This document shows, piece by piece, positions 1 through 8,408 of a stretch of DNA of 64,000 nt (position 1 is its first letter; each line of letters starts with the position of its first letter). The stretch is from assembly GCF_002259415.1 (NCBI RefSeq), contig NZ_NPFY01000019.1:186001-250000 (forward strand), written 5' to 3'. Both the position numbers and the translations under genes were made by a program. The notes below the pieces were generated by a model that was given only the letters and a program-made list of their open reading frames with translations, ran no database searches and was not told where the DNA came from. This DNA comes from Rhodococcus sp. 14-2470-1b. Its GTDB lineage: Bacteria; Actinomycetota; Actinomycetes; Mycobacteriales; Mycobacteriaceae.

Positions 1-814
<814 letters not shown>

Positions 815-893
815 GTGGTCATCCGAAAGGATGAGTCGAGTCGAGACTCGCGGGCGATGTGCGAGCACCCCTCGGCCTGACACAGTGGATCCC

Positions 894-1868
894 ATGATTC
901 AAGTGACGGGGTTGACGAAGCAGTACGGTGCGGTGAAGGCGGTCGATGATCTGTCTTTTTCTGTGAAGCCGGGGATTGTGACGGGGTTTCTCGGGCCTAA
1001 TGGTGCGGGGAAGTCGACGACGATGCGGATGATTTTGGGTCTGGATCGTCCGACGAGTGGTCAGGCGTTGATCGAGGGTAAGCCGTATGGCGAGTTGAAG
1101 CAGCCGTTGCGGAGTGTGGGTGCGTTGTTGGATGCGAAGTGGGTGCATCCGAATCGTTCTGCGCGTGCGCATTTGGAGTGGATGGCTGCGTCGAACGGTA
1201 TTCCGAGGTCTCGTGTGGACGAGGTGCTTCGGTTGGTGGGGTTGAGTGAGGTTGCGAAGAAGAATGCGGGTGGTTTTTCGCTCGGTATGTCGCAGCGGTT
1301 GGGTCTGGCGGGGGCGTTGTTGGGGGATCCGAAGGTGTTGTTGTTCGATGAGCCGGTGAATGGTCTCGATCCTGAGGGCATTGTGTGGATTCGTAAGTTC
1401 ATGCAGCGTTTGGCGGCGGAGGGTCGGACGGTGTTGGTGTCGAGTCATTTGTTGTCGGAGATGGCGCAGACGGCGGAGCATCTGGTGGTGATCGGGCGGG
1501 GTCGGTTGGTGTCGGATACGTCGGTGCAGGATTTCATCGATCATGCGTCGGAGGCGTCGGTGAAGGTGCGTAGTCCTCAGTTGGATGCGTTGCGGAGTGC
1601 GTTGACGTCGGCGGGGTTGACGGTGCGTGAGCCTGCGGGGGTGGATCAGTTGCAGCCGGCGATCGTGGTGACGGATTCGTCGACCGAGGTGATCGGTGAT
1701 ATCGCTGCTCGGCATCAGATCGTGTTGCATGAGTTGTCCTCGCAGCGTGGGTCTTTGGAGGAGGCGTTCATGAAGCTGACGGGTGAGGATGTTCAGTATC
1801 ACGGTGCGGGTGCTGATGGTGTGGATGGTCAGGGGTCGGATTACAAGGCGATGGGTGGTGCTCTCTGA
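894..1868 (+). CDS. ABC transporter ATP-binding protein
   Basis: Cytoplasmic ATPase of an ABC-2 type exporter, 324 residues. Walker A GPNGAGKST is at about 34-42, the signature LGMSQ at 130-134, Walker B VLLFDEP at 148-153, and a switch His follows in VLVSSHLL. The C-terminal hundred residues are the variable extension of this family. ATG 894 is chosen because homology begins there; the open frame upstream has no family similarity. The TGA shares one base with the permease ATG. Third codon positions are strikingly rich in G and T (many TTG, GGT, CGT, GTG), unlike the C-rich wobble of both neighbours, which suggests replacement by recombination or transfer. Substrate unknown. Confidence 0.93.
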   Translation: MIQVTGLTKQYGAVKAVDDLSFSVKPGIVTGFLGPNGAGKSTTMRMILGLDRPTSGQALIEGKPYGELKQPLRSVGALLDAKWVHPNRSARAHLEWMAASNGIPRSRVDEVLRLVGLSEVAKKNAGGFSLGMSQRLGLAGALLGDPKVLLFDEPVNGLDPEGIVWIRKFMQRLAAEGRTVLVSSHLLSEMAQTAEHLVVIGRGRLVSDTSVQDFIDHASEASVKVRSPQLDALRSALTSAGLTVREPAGVDQLQPAIVVTDSSTEVIGDIAARHQIVLHELSSQRGSLEEAFMKLTGEDVQYHGAGADGVDGQGSDYKAMGGAL

Positions 1869-2665
1869 TGGGTGTGTTGGCTGCGGAACGTATCAAGATC
1901 ACCTCGACGAAATCACCCTGGTGGTGCACAATCGCCATCATCGCCCTCGGACTGGGGCTCGCATTCGCAGTGGGACTGGCGGCCAAACTGGGTCTGCAGT
2001 CCTACAACAACCAGATCGCCGAGGGCAACAAACCCGAATTCGAGCCCTACCTACCGTCGGTCTTCGAAGTGGTCGGCAGTGGCGTCGGCGGCATGGGGCT
2101 CATGGTCCTCATGATCCTGGCTGCGCTGACGGTGACCAGCGAATACCGCTTCGGCATCATCAGAACCACGTTCCAGGCGGTCCCGAACCGCGCCGCAGTG
2201 CTGGTCGCGAAAGCGTCGCTCATCGGTGTCTTCGGTTTCGTGCTGACGTTCGTTCTCGGATTGCTGGCGTTCTACATCGGTAAGGCAGTCGCCGGACCGG
2301 ATGCAGGCGCTCTGCTGAGCTTCGACATCGACGGCACGTGGCGAGCGATCTACGGAACCGCCATCCTGGCCTTCCTGCAGGTGTTCATCGCCGTCGGAGT
2401 CGGTGCTCTGCTGCGCCAGTCCGCAGGCGCCATCGCACTGCTTCTGCTCTGGCCGCTACTGGTCGAGTCGCTGTTCGGCCTGTTCGGATCCTTCGGCCGC
2501 GCGGTACAACCGTTCCTGCCCTGGCTCAATGCCTCTCACTTCCTCGGATCCGACGGCGGAGTCGACTTCCACTGGGGACCGTGGGGGAGCCTGGTCTACT
2601 TCGTGGTCTTCACCGCCATCGTGTTCGGCGCCGCAGTGTTCGTCACCGATCATCGAGACGCCTGA
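1868..2665 (+). CDS. ABC-2 type membrane permease
   Basis: Partner of the preceding ATPase; the start codon overlaps that gene's stop (TGATG). The 265-residue protein has a short cytoplasmic N-terminus with a coupling-type segment (AAERIKITSTKSPWW) and about six hydrophobic segments, starting near residues 20-42 and ending with VYFVVFTAIVFGAAVFV, as in ABC-2 permeases of the YhaP/NatB kind. Codon use changes abruptly about eight codons in, from the G/T-rich wobble of the upstream gene to the C-rich wobble typical of the window. The pair probably exports a small molecule, lipid or peptide; nothing here shows which. Confidence 0.88.
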   Translation: MGVLAAERIKITSTKSPWWCTIAIIALGLGLAFAVGLAAKLGLQSYNNQIAEGNKPEFEPYLPSVFEVVGSGVGGMGLMVLMILAALTVTSEYRFGIIRTTFQAVPNRAAVLVAKASLIGVFGFVLTFVLGLLAFYIGKAVAGPDAGALLSFDIDGTWRAIYGTAILAFLQVFIAVGVGALLRQSAGAIALLLLWPLLVESLFGLFGSFGRAVQPFLPWLNASHFLGSDGGVDFHWGPWGSLVYFVVFTAIVFGAAVFVTDHRDA

Positions 2666-2690
2666 CGGCCGGAGAAGCTAGGGTGCTTCC

Positions 2691-4181
2691 ATGCCACGGA
2701 AGACCTTGCTTGCAAGTTTCGCAGTCGGCGCGCTCGTCCTGGCCGGTTGCTCCACGTCCTCGGACAACTCCGGGGCCGAGGAGCAGCCGGCCGTGTCGGT
2801 TCCGACGCCGATCTCCAGTCCCGACGGCCCAGGGCTCGCGGACGCCGTCACCGGCGACGCCGTGGTCGCTCACCTCGAGGAGCTCGAACGGATCGCGTCG
2901 GAGAACAACGGCAACCGCGCCGCCGGCACCTCCGGATACGACGCCAGCGTCGACTACGTGAGCGGAAAACTGCAGGCAGCCGGATTCGAGGTCGAGACAC
3001 CGGAATTCGACTTCGACCAATTCACCGTGGACACCGAGTTGCTGACGGCCGGAGACGAGCAGATTCCGGTCGGAGCGCTCGAGTACTCACCGGCCACGCC
3101 CGAGGACGGCATCACCGCGCGGGTCGTCGCAGCTCCCGCCGACGAGTCACCCGGTTGCGAGGCAACCGATTACGACGGACTGGACGTCGGCGGCGCCATC
3201 GTCGTGGTGAACCGGGGTGTGTGCCCGTTCGCGGCGAAGCAAACCATCGCGGCGGACCTCGGCGCCGTGGCGGTCGTCGTCGTCAACAATGTTCCCGGGC
3301 CGGTGGACAACGGCACTCTCGGTGGTAAGGAAGACGCGAGGATTCCGACGGGCGGCGTCTCGCAGGAGGACGGCGCGGCCGTCGCGTCGGCGCCGGAACT
3401 GACGCTCACACTGGACACGGTCACCACAACGACCAAGAGTCGCAACATCATCGCGCAGACCTCGACGGGAGACACCTCGAACGTCGTGGTCGCGGGCGCC
3501 CACCTGGACAGCGTCGAGGATGGCCCAGGCATCAACGACAACGGAAGTGGCACCGCGGCCGTGTTGGAATCCGCACTGCAACTCGGCAGTGAACCGGAGG
3601 TGACCAACGCCGTACGCTTCACGTTCTGGGGCGCGGAAGAGAACGGTCTCGTCGGATCGACCGCCTACGTTGACGGGCTGAGCGACGAGGACAAGGCGAA
3701 CATCGCGTTGTACCTCAACTTCGACATGATCGGATCGCACAATGCCGGGTACCTCGCCTACGACGGAGACGACTCCGACAAAGTCGGTGAACCCGCGGGA
3801 CCGGCGGGCTCCGACGCCATCGAGCGCGTGTTCGTGGATTACTTCGGTGGTGAGGGCATAGCGGTCGACGGAACCGATTTCGACGGCCGGTCCGACTACG
3901 GCCCGTTCATCGCCGCCGGTATCCCGGCAGGCGGCGTGTTCAGCGGTGCAGACGACGAGAAAACACCCGAACAGGCAGAGAAGTGGGGCGGCACGGCAGG
4001 GGAGACGTACGACGAGAATTACCACACGGCCGAGGACACACTGGCGAACATCGACCGCGAAGCGCTGGCGAAGAACGCGTCGGCGATCGGCTTCGGAATC
4101 GGAACGTACGCGCAGTCGGTCGAGGGACCGAACGGCGTTCCTGTCGGTGACGCACGCACCCAGGCGCGTTCGGGCCAGTGA
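2691..4181 (+). CDS. lpqL: M28 lipoprotein aminopeptidase, LpqL-like
   Basis: Secreted, lipid-anchored zinc aminopeptidase of 496 residues. The signal peptide ends in a lipobox (VLAGC, Cys20). A protease-associated (PA) domain occupies roughly residues 100-220. The M28 catalytic domain follows, with His271 (AGAHLDS), Asp near 283 (INDNGSG), Glu316/Glu317 (GAEENG), an Asp in NFDMIGS and His445 (YHTAED), a full set of dizinc ligands and general base. Length, domain order and position next to thiG match mycobacterial LpqL (Rv0418). It should release N-terminal residues from peptides outside the membrane. The start ATG lies 26 bases after the permease gene. Confidence 0.93.
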   Translation: MPRKTLLASFAVGALVLAGCSTSSDNSGAEEQPAVSVPTPISSPDGPGLADAVTGDAVVAHLEELERIASENNGNRAAGTSGYDASVDYVSGKLQAAGFEVETPEFDFDQFTVDTELLTAGDEQIPVGALEYSPATPEDGITARVVAAPADESPGCEATDYDGLDVGGAIVVVNRGVCPFAAKQTIAADLGAVAVVVVNNVPGPVDNGTLGGKEDARIPTGGVSQEDGAAVASAPELTLTLDTVTTTTKSRNIIAQTSTGDTSNVVVAGAHLDSVEDGPGINDNGSGTAAVLESALQLGSEPEVTNAVRFTFWGAEENGLVGSTAYVDGLSDEDKANIALYLNFDMIGSHNAGYLAYDGDDSDKVGEPAGPAGSDAIERVFVDYFGGEGIAVDGTDFDGRSDYGPFIAAGIPAGGVFSGADDEKTPEQAEKWGGTAGETYDENYHTAEDTLANIDREALAKNASAIGFGIGTYAQSVEGPNGVPVGDARTQARSGQ

Positions 4182-4242
4182 CCCACGAACCGGGGACCTT
4201 CGGTCTGAGGAGTGTCTGTAACCCTCGGTTACGCTTCGTGTC

Positions 4243-5037
4243 GTGAAACTGTCGTCGATGGTCGGCTGGGTGCAGGATGTCAACCGCAGCCCAGGGATCG
4301 TCGACGTGGTGCGGAGGTTCCGGCGTGTTCTGCCGGGCGACCCTACGTTCGGTGATCCGCTGTCCCTGGCAGGTGAAGGCTCGGCACTCGCCGTGGCCCG
4401 TGTCGCCGACAAGTTCCGTGGTGATGAGCCGGGTGCCACCCGTGAAATCGGTCTCGGAGCGCTGCAGGTGTGGCAGGCAGTGCTCGAGCGGACCGGCCGC
4501 GGCCGGGGTGAACGCGACGTGACCATCGTCTTCACCGATCTGGTGGGGTTCTCGTCGTGGTCCCTCGTCGCAGGCGACACCGCAACTCTGACGCTGCTGA
4601 GGAAGGTTTCCCAGGCAGTCGAGCCGGCCGTCGCCGCGGGCGGTGGACACGTCGTCAAGAGGCTGGGCGACGGCATAATGGCGGTCTTCTACCGGCCGGA
4701 CCAGGCGCTCGAAGCGGTGGTCGCGGCACGAACGGCGCTCTCGGACGTCGACATCGACGGATACACACCGACCATGAGAGTCGGCATTCACACCGGAAAC
4801 CCTCGGCAGATCGGATCCGACTGGCTCGGCGTCGACGTCACCATCGCCGCCCGTGTCATGCAGACCGGCGGTAACGGCAACCTGATGATCTCCAGGAACG
4901 CGTTCGACGCAATACACCCCGACACGGTCGACGCACTCGGATTGGCTCCGCGGCCCTACCGTCGCGGATTCTTCGCCCCCAAACTCACCGGCGTACCCGA
5001 GGACCTGAAGATTCTCCGGCTGGTACCCCAGCGCTGA
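4243..5037 (+). CDS. Class III adenylate/guanylate cyclase, soluble
   Basis: A 264-residue protein with an N-terminal helical part (about 1-90, resembling the pH-sensing N-terminal region of some mycobacterial cyclases) and a class III catalytic domain (about 92-220). Both metal-binding Asp residues are present (Asp99 in FTDLVGFS, Asp143 in LGDGIMAVF). Lys139 and Asp193 occupy the adenine-selecting positions, and Arg204 the transition-state position. The transition-state Asn is replaced by Thr200 (VDVTIAAR for the usual VNxAxR), so activity may be low or need a partner. No membrane segment. GTG start at 4243. The likely product is cAMP, unproven. Confidence 0.85.
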   Translation: MKLSSMVGWVQDVNRSPGIVDVVRRFRRVLPGDPTFGDPLSLAGEGSALAVARVADKFRGDEPGATREIGLGALQVWQAVLERTGRGRGERDVTIVFTDLVGFSSWSLVAGDTATLTLLRKVSQAVEPAVAAGGGHVVKRLGDGIMAVFYRPDQALEAVVAARTALSDVDIDGYTPTMRVGIHTGNPRQIGSDWLGVDVTIAARVMQTGGNGNLMISRNAFDAIHPDTVDALGLAPRPYRRGFFAPKLTGVPEDLKILRLVPQR

Positions 5038-5052
5038 CCGGGATTCGGCGCC

Positions 5053-5904
5053 CTACGAATTCTGGACGTGGAGTCGCCACAGCGGAGAGACGGGCCCGTG
5101 GCCTGCGCCCAGGTCGTACGACGCTGCGAGGCACTCGGTGACCCAGTCCTTGCCGAACTCGACCGCATCCGGCACCGAATATCCGTTGGCGAGCGCGCTG
5201 GCGATGGCGGCAGCCAGGGTGTCTCCACCTCCGTGATCGTTGCCCGTGTCGATTCGCGGCCGGGAGAACTCGGTGAAGGTGTCGCCGTCGAACAGGATGT
5301 CCGTGCTGGTCGTCGACGTGCGTAGGTGACCGCCCTTCACGATCGCCCACCCCGCGCCCAACGCATGGAGAGCCTCTGCCGCACGGCGGGCGGTGGCGTC
5401 GTCGATCACGTCGATTCCGGTGATGAGGCGAACCTCGTCGAGATTGGGAGTGACAACCGTCGCGATCGGGATCAGAACGTTGCGGATGGCGTCCAGCGCC
5501 TCCGCGTGCAGAAGCGGATCACCGTGCATCGACGCGCACACCGGATCGACGACGAGCGGAATCGTGCCGTTCTTTCCGATGCCGACCTCGGTGCATACGT
5601 CGGTGACCGCCTCGATGATGGCTGTCGACGCGAGCATGCCGGTCTTGGCGGCGCTGATTCCGATGTCGCCGACGACGGTGCGGACCTGGTCGGCGACGAC
5701 GGCCGGGGGGATCTCGTGGAAGCCGCTGACGCCGACGGTGTTCTGCACGGTCACCGCGGCCACGGCGACACAGGCGTGTACGCCGCACATCGCCATGGTG
5801 CGGCTGTCCGCTTGAATGCCCGCACCGCCGCCGGAATCGGTCCCGGCAATGGTCAGAGCGCGAACAGGCGTGGAGCCGTTGGGGGTCAGCGGTAGGAACT
5901 TCAC
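5053..5904 (-). CDS. thiD: Hydroxymethylpyrimidine (phosphate) kinase ThiD
   Basis: Phosphorylates HMP and HMP-phosphate to HMP-pyrophosphate, the pyrimidine half of thiamine. The 283-residue ribokinase-fold protein has LTIAGTDSGGGAGIQAD near the N-terminus, VDPVCASMHG in the middle and NDHGGGDTLAAAI as the anion hole. The catalytic base position is Asp (GGGD), the usual ribokinase-family residue, where E. coli ThiD has Cys (GTGC). GTG start at 5904. It converges with the cyclase gene, 15 bases apart. I looked upstream for a TPP riboswitch core (CUGAGA) and did not see one. Confidence 0.93.
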   Translation of the reverse strand: MKFLPLTPNGSTPVRALTIAGTDSGGGAGIQADSRTMAMCGVHACVAVAAVTVQNTVGVSGFHEIPPAVVADQVRTVVGDIGISAAKTGMLASTAIIEAVTDVCTEVGIGKNGTIPLVVDPVCASMHGDPLLHAEALDAIRNVLIPIATVVTPNLDEVRLITGIDVIDDATARRAAEALHALGAGWAIVKGGHLRTSTTSTDILFDGDTFTEFSRPRIDTGNDHGGGDTLAAAIASALANGYSVPDAVEFGKDWVTECLAASYDLGAGHGPVSPLWRLHVQNS

Positions 5905-6168
5905 ATCGCGACAGTACCGGCACGGCTCGTGCGGAGGACGCCGGGTTTTACCGCACCTTCGGGAGATGCACGATAGTGCATGAATGTTGTTGCATCACAA
6001 CGGCGATGGAAACTCTGTATGACCGATACCAGGGTCTGTGTTGTATGGAGGTTGCATACCTACGGAACCGAAGGTTTGTTGCTACAAACGGGTGACAAGC
6101 TATCTCATCGCATGTTTAATAGTGGTGCACGTCACATGTAATTGCTTCACTGCACATCCCGGAAATGT

Positions 6169-6183
6169 AAAGGAGGTGACCCA
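6169..6183 (+). promoter_or_regulatory. Unusually strong ribosome-binding site
   Basis: AAAGGAGGTGA at 6169-6179 is close to a full complement of the 16S anti-Shine-Dalgarno sequence and ends 3 bases before ATG 6183, far better than most sites in this window. The roughly 250 bases upstream, shared with thiD on the other strand, are AT-rich for this genome and presumably hold both divergent promoters; I could not fix -35/-10 boxes with confidence. It implies strong translation of the first mini-GNAT gene. Confidence 0.6.
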
Positions 6184-6509
6184 TGCTTGCCAGTACTCCC
6201 AGTGCTGATGTCTCCATCAACACCGACCAGAATCGTTTCGAGTTGCGGCTCAACGGTGATCTGGTGGGAATTGTCGGCTATTTCGAAGTCGAGAACACGC
6301 AGAAGCGCGGCGCCCGTACGCACGTCGTGTCGTTCATGCACACCGTCGTCACCGAGGACTTCGGCCATCAGGGCCTCGCGGCTATCCTCGTTCGCCGATC
6401 CCTCGACAGTGCGCGCTCGTATGGATGGAAGGTGAAGCCGGTGTGTACGTACGTACAGCGGTTCCTCGCCGCCAATCCGGATTACTCCGACGTGGTCGTT
6501 CCACTCTGA
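6183..6509 (+). CDS. Small GNAT-fold acetyltransferase-like protein (COG2388/NATD1 type), copy 1
   Basis: A 108-residue single-domain protein of the minimal GNAT family related to bacterial YjdJ and human NATD1. It has the typical order: strand pair FELRLNGDLVGIVGYFEV, then HTVVTEDFGHQGLAAILVRRSLDSAR (the acetyl-CoA pyrophosphate loop, G-H-Q-G-L-A) and a closing VKPVCTYVQRFLAANPDY. No substrate is known for most members. It is followed 97 bases later by a paralogue with the same motifs, so this is a tandem duplication. A near-perfect ribosome-binding site precedes it. Confidence 0.8.
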   Translation: MLASTPSADVSINTDQNRFELRLNGDLVGIVGYFEVENTQKRGARTHVVSFMHTVVTEDFGHQGLAAILVRRSLDSARSYGWKVKPVCTYVQRFLAANPDYSDVVVPL

Positions 6510-6606
6510 GTCTTCCGGTAACGGTCCGGGTTCGGCGCGACGTCGAATTGCTATCCAAGTAGCCGACTGTCCCTCGTGAAGGGCCGACCTCCGCTCTACT
6601 CGGGGG

Positions 6607-6924
6607 ATGGAACACACGTCGAGCACGCTGGCAGCGTCGGTTCGCATAGTGGACAACGCCGAGCATCACCGATTCGACCTGTTCGTCGGGGACGATCTCA
6701 TCGGCATCCTGGGATATCGCCAGTCGGGGAGTGACGCCTCCGTGGCGTTCATGCACACGGTCGTCACGGAAGATTTCGGTGACCGCGGCTGGGCGGGGGT
6801 GCTCGTCAGGGGTGCACTCAACACCGCACGCGACCGGGGCTGGTCCATTCGTCCGGTGTGCACCTACGTCCAGCGCTATCTGGCCCGGAACCCGGAATTC
6901 CTCGATCTCGTCGCACCGGACTGA
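6607..6924 (+). CDS. Small GNAT-fold acetyltransferase-like protein, copy 2
   Basis: 105 residues, paralogous to the gene just upstream: both share VVSFMHTVVTEDFG/VAFMHTVVTEDFG, a G-x-x-G loop (GDRGWAGVLVRGAL) and RPVCTYVQRYLARNPEF. It differs mainly in the N-terminal 20 residues and lacks the strong ribosome-binding site of copy 1, so expression levels probably differ. Single GNAT domain, cytoplasmic, substrate unknown. The copies have diverged enough to suggest an old duplication. An inverted repeat begins two bases after its stop. Confidence 0.78.
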   Translation: MEHTSSTLAASVRIVDNAEHHRFDLFVGDDLIGILGYRQSGSDASVAFMHTVVTEDFGDRGWAGVLVRGALNTARDRGWSIRPVCTYVQRYLARNPEFLDLVAPD

Positions 6925-6925
6925 G

Positions 6926-6938
6926 AGAGCAGTGCTCT
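6926..6938. promoter_or_regulatory. Operator-like inverted repeat, copy 1
   Basis: AGAGC-AGT-GCTCT is a 13-base palindrome directly after the second mini-GNAT stop. The same pattern (GAGC-A(S)(Y)-GCTC) recurs at 6977-6993, 53 bases away centre to centre, both upstream of the membrane-protein gene at 7014. Two same-pattern short palindromes on about five helical turns are typical of TetR-type operators; no tetR gene is adjacent. Confidence 0.55.
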
Positions 6939-6976
6939 TGTTTTCTTCGTACCCCTCGTGAATACTCACTTCAGAA

Positions 6977-6993
6977 CGAGAGCACCGCTCTCG
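6977..6993. promoter_or_regulatory. Operator-like inverted repeat, copy 2
   Basis: CGAGAGC-ACC-GCTCTCG has perfect 7-base arms and a 3-base centre. It lies 20 bases before the ATG of the membrane protein at 7014 and repeats the pattern of the palindrome at 6926-6938. The position suggests repressor control of that gene. The cognate regulator is not visible in this window. Confidence 0.6.
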
Positions 6994-7013
6994 CATCCTG
7001 AGGGAGAGCACGC

Positions 7014-7613
7014 ATGCGATCGACTGTCGGGCTTCTGGTCGCCACGGGCGTCCTGTTCGCGATCTATCCGATACTGAGGCCCTACACCTCCGAGTCAGGG
7101 CAGGCCGGCGCCGACACATTCGCGTCCGGACTGTGGGTAGCGGCGCACGTCAGCGCGATGCTCGGCTTCATCACGCTCGCTCTCGCCGTACGCACGATGA
7201 ACGTCGGCGCCGTCGCCGAAGTAACGACGTGGGTCGGTGTCGGACTGACACTGCCGTACTACGGCGCCGAGACGTTCGCGCTCCACGTACTGGGATCCGA
7301 CGCGCTCGACACTGGCGATCTTCGGCTGATCGACCTCGCCGAACCCATCCGCTACGGCCCCACGCAAACGGTGATGTTCGGTGCCGGACTGATTCTCGTG
7401 ACCGTCGGCGCCGTGGCGGTTGCACGGGGCCTGCCTGGCTGGCAGTCCGCGCTGTTCGCGTCGGGATTCGTCCTGTTGCTTCCGCAGTTCTTCGCGCCGC
7501 CGTGGCTACGTGTTGCGCACGGGCTGCTCGTTCTCGCCGGCGCAGCAGCGCTGGCGGTGTACTTCGCTGCGGGCCGTGATCGTCAGGAAATATCGACGAC
7601 GACGGGCGCGTGA
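7014..7613 (+). CDS. Multi-pass membrane protein, unknown function
   Basis: A 199-residue hydrophobic protein with about six predicted membrane segments (for example 3-20, 41-60, 68-85, 120-140, 148-165, 170-190) and a short polar C-terminus. I do not recognise a family motif. The ATG at 7014 is preceded by GAGGGAGAG. Two operator-like palindromes upstream suggest control by a repressor encoded elsewhere. Its 3' end overlaps the 3' end of the convergent xthA gene by 31 bases. Membrane location is well supported by composition; function is not known. Confidence 0.75.
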   Translation: MRSTVGLLVATGVLFAIYPILRPYTSESGQAGADTFASGLWVAAHVSAMLGFITLALAVRTMNVGAVAEVTTWVGVGLTLPYYGAETFALHVLGSDALDTGDLRLIDLAEPIRYGPTQTVMFGAGLILVTVGAVAVARGLPGWQSALFASGFVLLLPQFFAPPWLRVAHGLLVLAGAAALAVYFAAGRDRQEISTTTGA

Positions 7614-8383
7614 TCGCTGGCGCCCTTGCCCTTGCGCTCCTCACGATCGATCGAAGCGCCCGTCACCCGGGACGCAAGAGCCGGGGAAGCCAGAGCCATG
7701 TCGATACGAAGTCCCTGCTTCTTCGGGAAGCGAAGCTGCGTGTAGTCCCAGTAGGTGAACGTCCGCGGCTCGGGCGTGAACTGCCGAGTCACCTCGGTGA
7801 ATCCGACCTCCGCGAACGACTCGAACGCATCCCGCTCCGGCTGCGACGTGTGGGTCTTGCCCTCGAACAACGCCGGATCCCAGACATCGTCGTCGGTAGG
7901 CGCGATGTTCCAATCCCCGACGAGCGCGATCTGCGCGTCCGGGTCCGCCGACACCCAGGCCTGAGCGTCGGCCCGCAGCTTGGCGAGCCACTCGAGCTTG
8001 TACGTGTAGTGCGGATCCGCCAGCTCGCGTCCGTTGGGTACGTACAGGCTCCACACACGAACCCCGTCGCACGTGGCTCCGATGGCCCGCGCCTCGCGTA
8101 CCGCCTCGACCTCAGGGTCCTTGCTGAACCCGGGCTGATCCTCGAAGCCGATCCGTACGTCGTCCAACCCGACCCGCGACAGCAATGCAACACCGTTCCA
8201 TTGGCTGAGGCCGACATGGGCGACCTCGTACCCGATCTCGGTGAATCGCTCGTACGGAAACTGCGCGTCCTTGCACTTGGTTTCCTGCATTGCCAGCACA
8301 TCGACGTCGGATCGATGGAGCCAGTCCACGATCCGATCCTGACGAGAGCGGACGGAGTTCACATTCCACGTAGCCAATCGCAC
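7583..8383 (-). CDS. xthA: Exodeoxyribonuclease III / AP endonuclease
   Basis: Mg2+-dependent AP endonuclease and 3'-5' exonuclease of base-excision repair, 266 residues. Family landmarks in order: ATWNVNSVRSR (Asn metal ligand), QETKC (catalytic Glu), YVPNG, ALVGDWNIAPTDDDVWD (catalytic Asp and Asn), YWDY, LRIDMALAS and the final SDHAPVVVD (catalytic His). I place the start at GTG 8383, just before the first conserved strand; the frame stays open upstream but there it overlaps the GNAT gene and has no similarity. It is last in a minus-strand run with the GNAT gene and def, the same order as Rv0427c-Rv0429c in M. tuberculosis. Confidence 0.94.
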   Translation of the reverse strand: MRLATWNVNSVRSRQDRIVDWLHRSDVDVLAMQETKCKDAQFPYERFTEIGYEVAHVGLSQWNGVALLSRVGLDDVRIGFEDQPGFSKDPEVEAVREARAIGATCDGVRVWSLYVPNGRELADPHYTYKLEWLAKLRADAQAWVSADPDAQIALVGDWNIAPTDDDVWDPALFEGKTHTSQPERDAFESFAEVGFTEVTRQFTPEPRTFTYWDYTQLRFPKKQGLRIDMALASPALASRVTGASIDREERKGKGASDHAPVVVDIS

Positions 8384-8408
8384 GGCGATCAGACTAACGG
8401 GTGCCCAC

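Noticed and set aside
3147..4676. A 509-codon minus-strand frame opposite the M28 peptidase and cyclase
   Set aside because: Arg/Ser/Val-rich mixture with no domain, crossing two well-supported genes.
5905..6182. TPP riboswitch upstream of thiD
   Set aside because: I looked on the minus strand for the conserved CUGAGA and ACCUGA elements and did not find them in a plausible arrangement.
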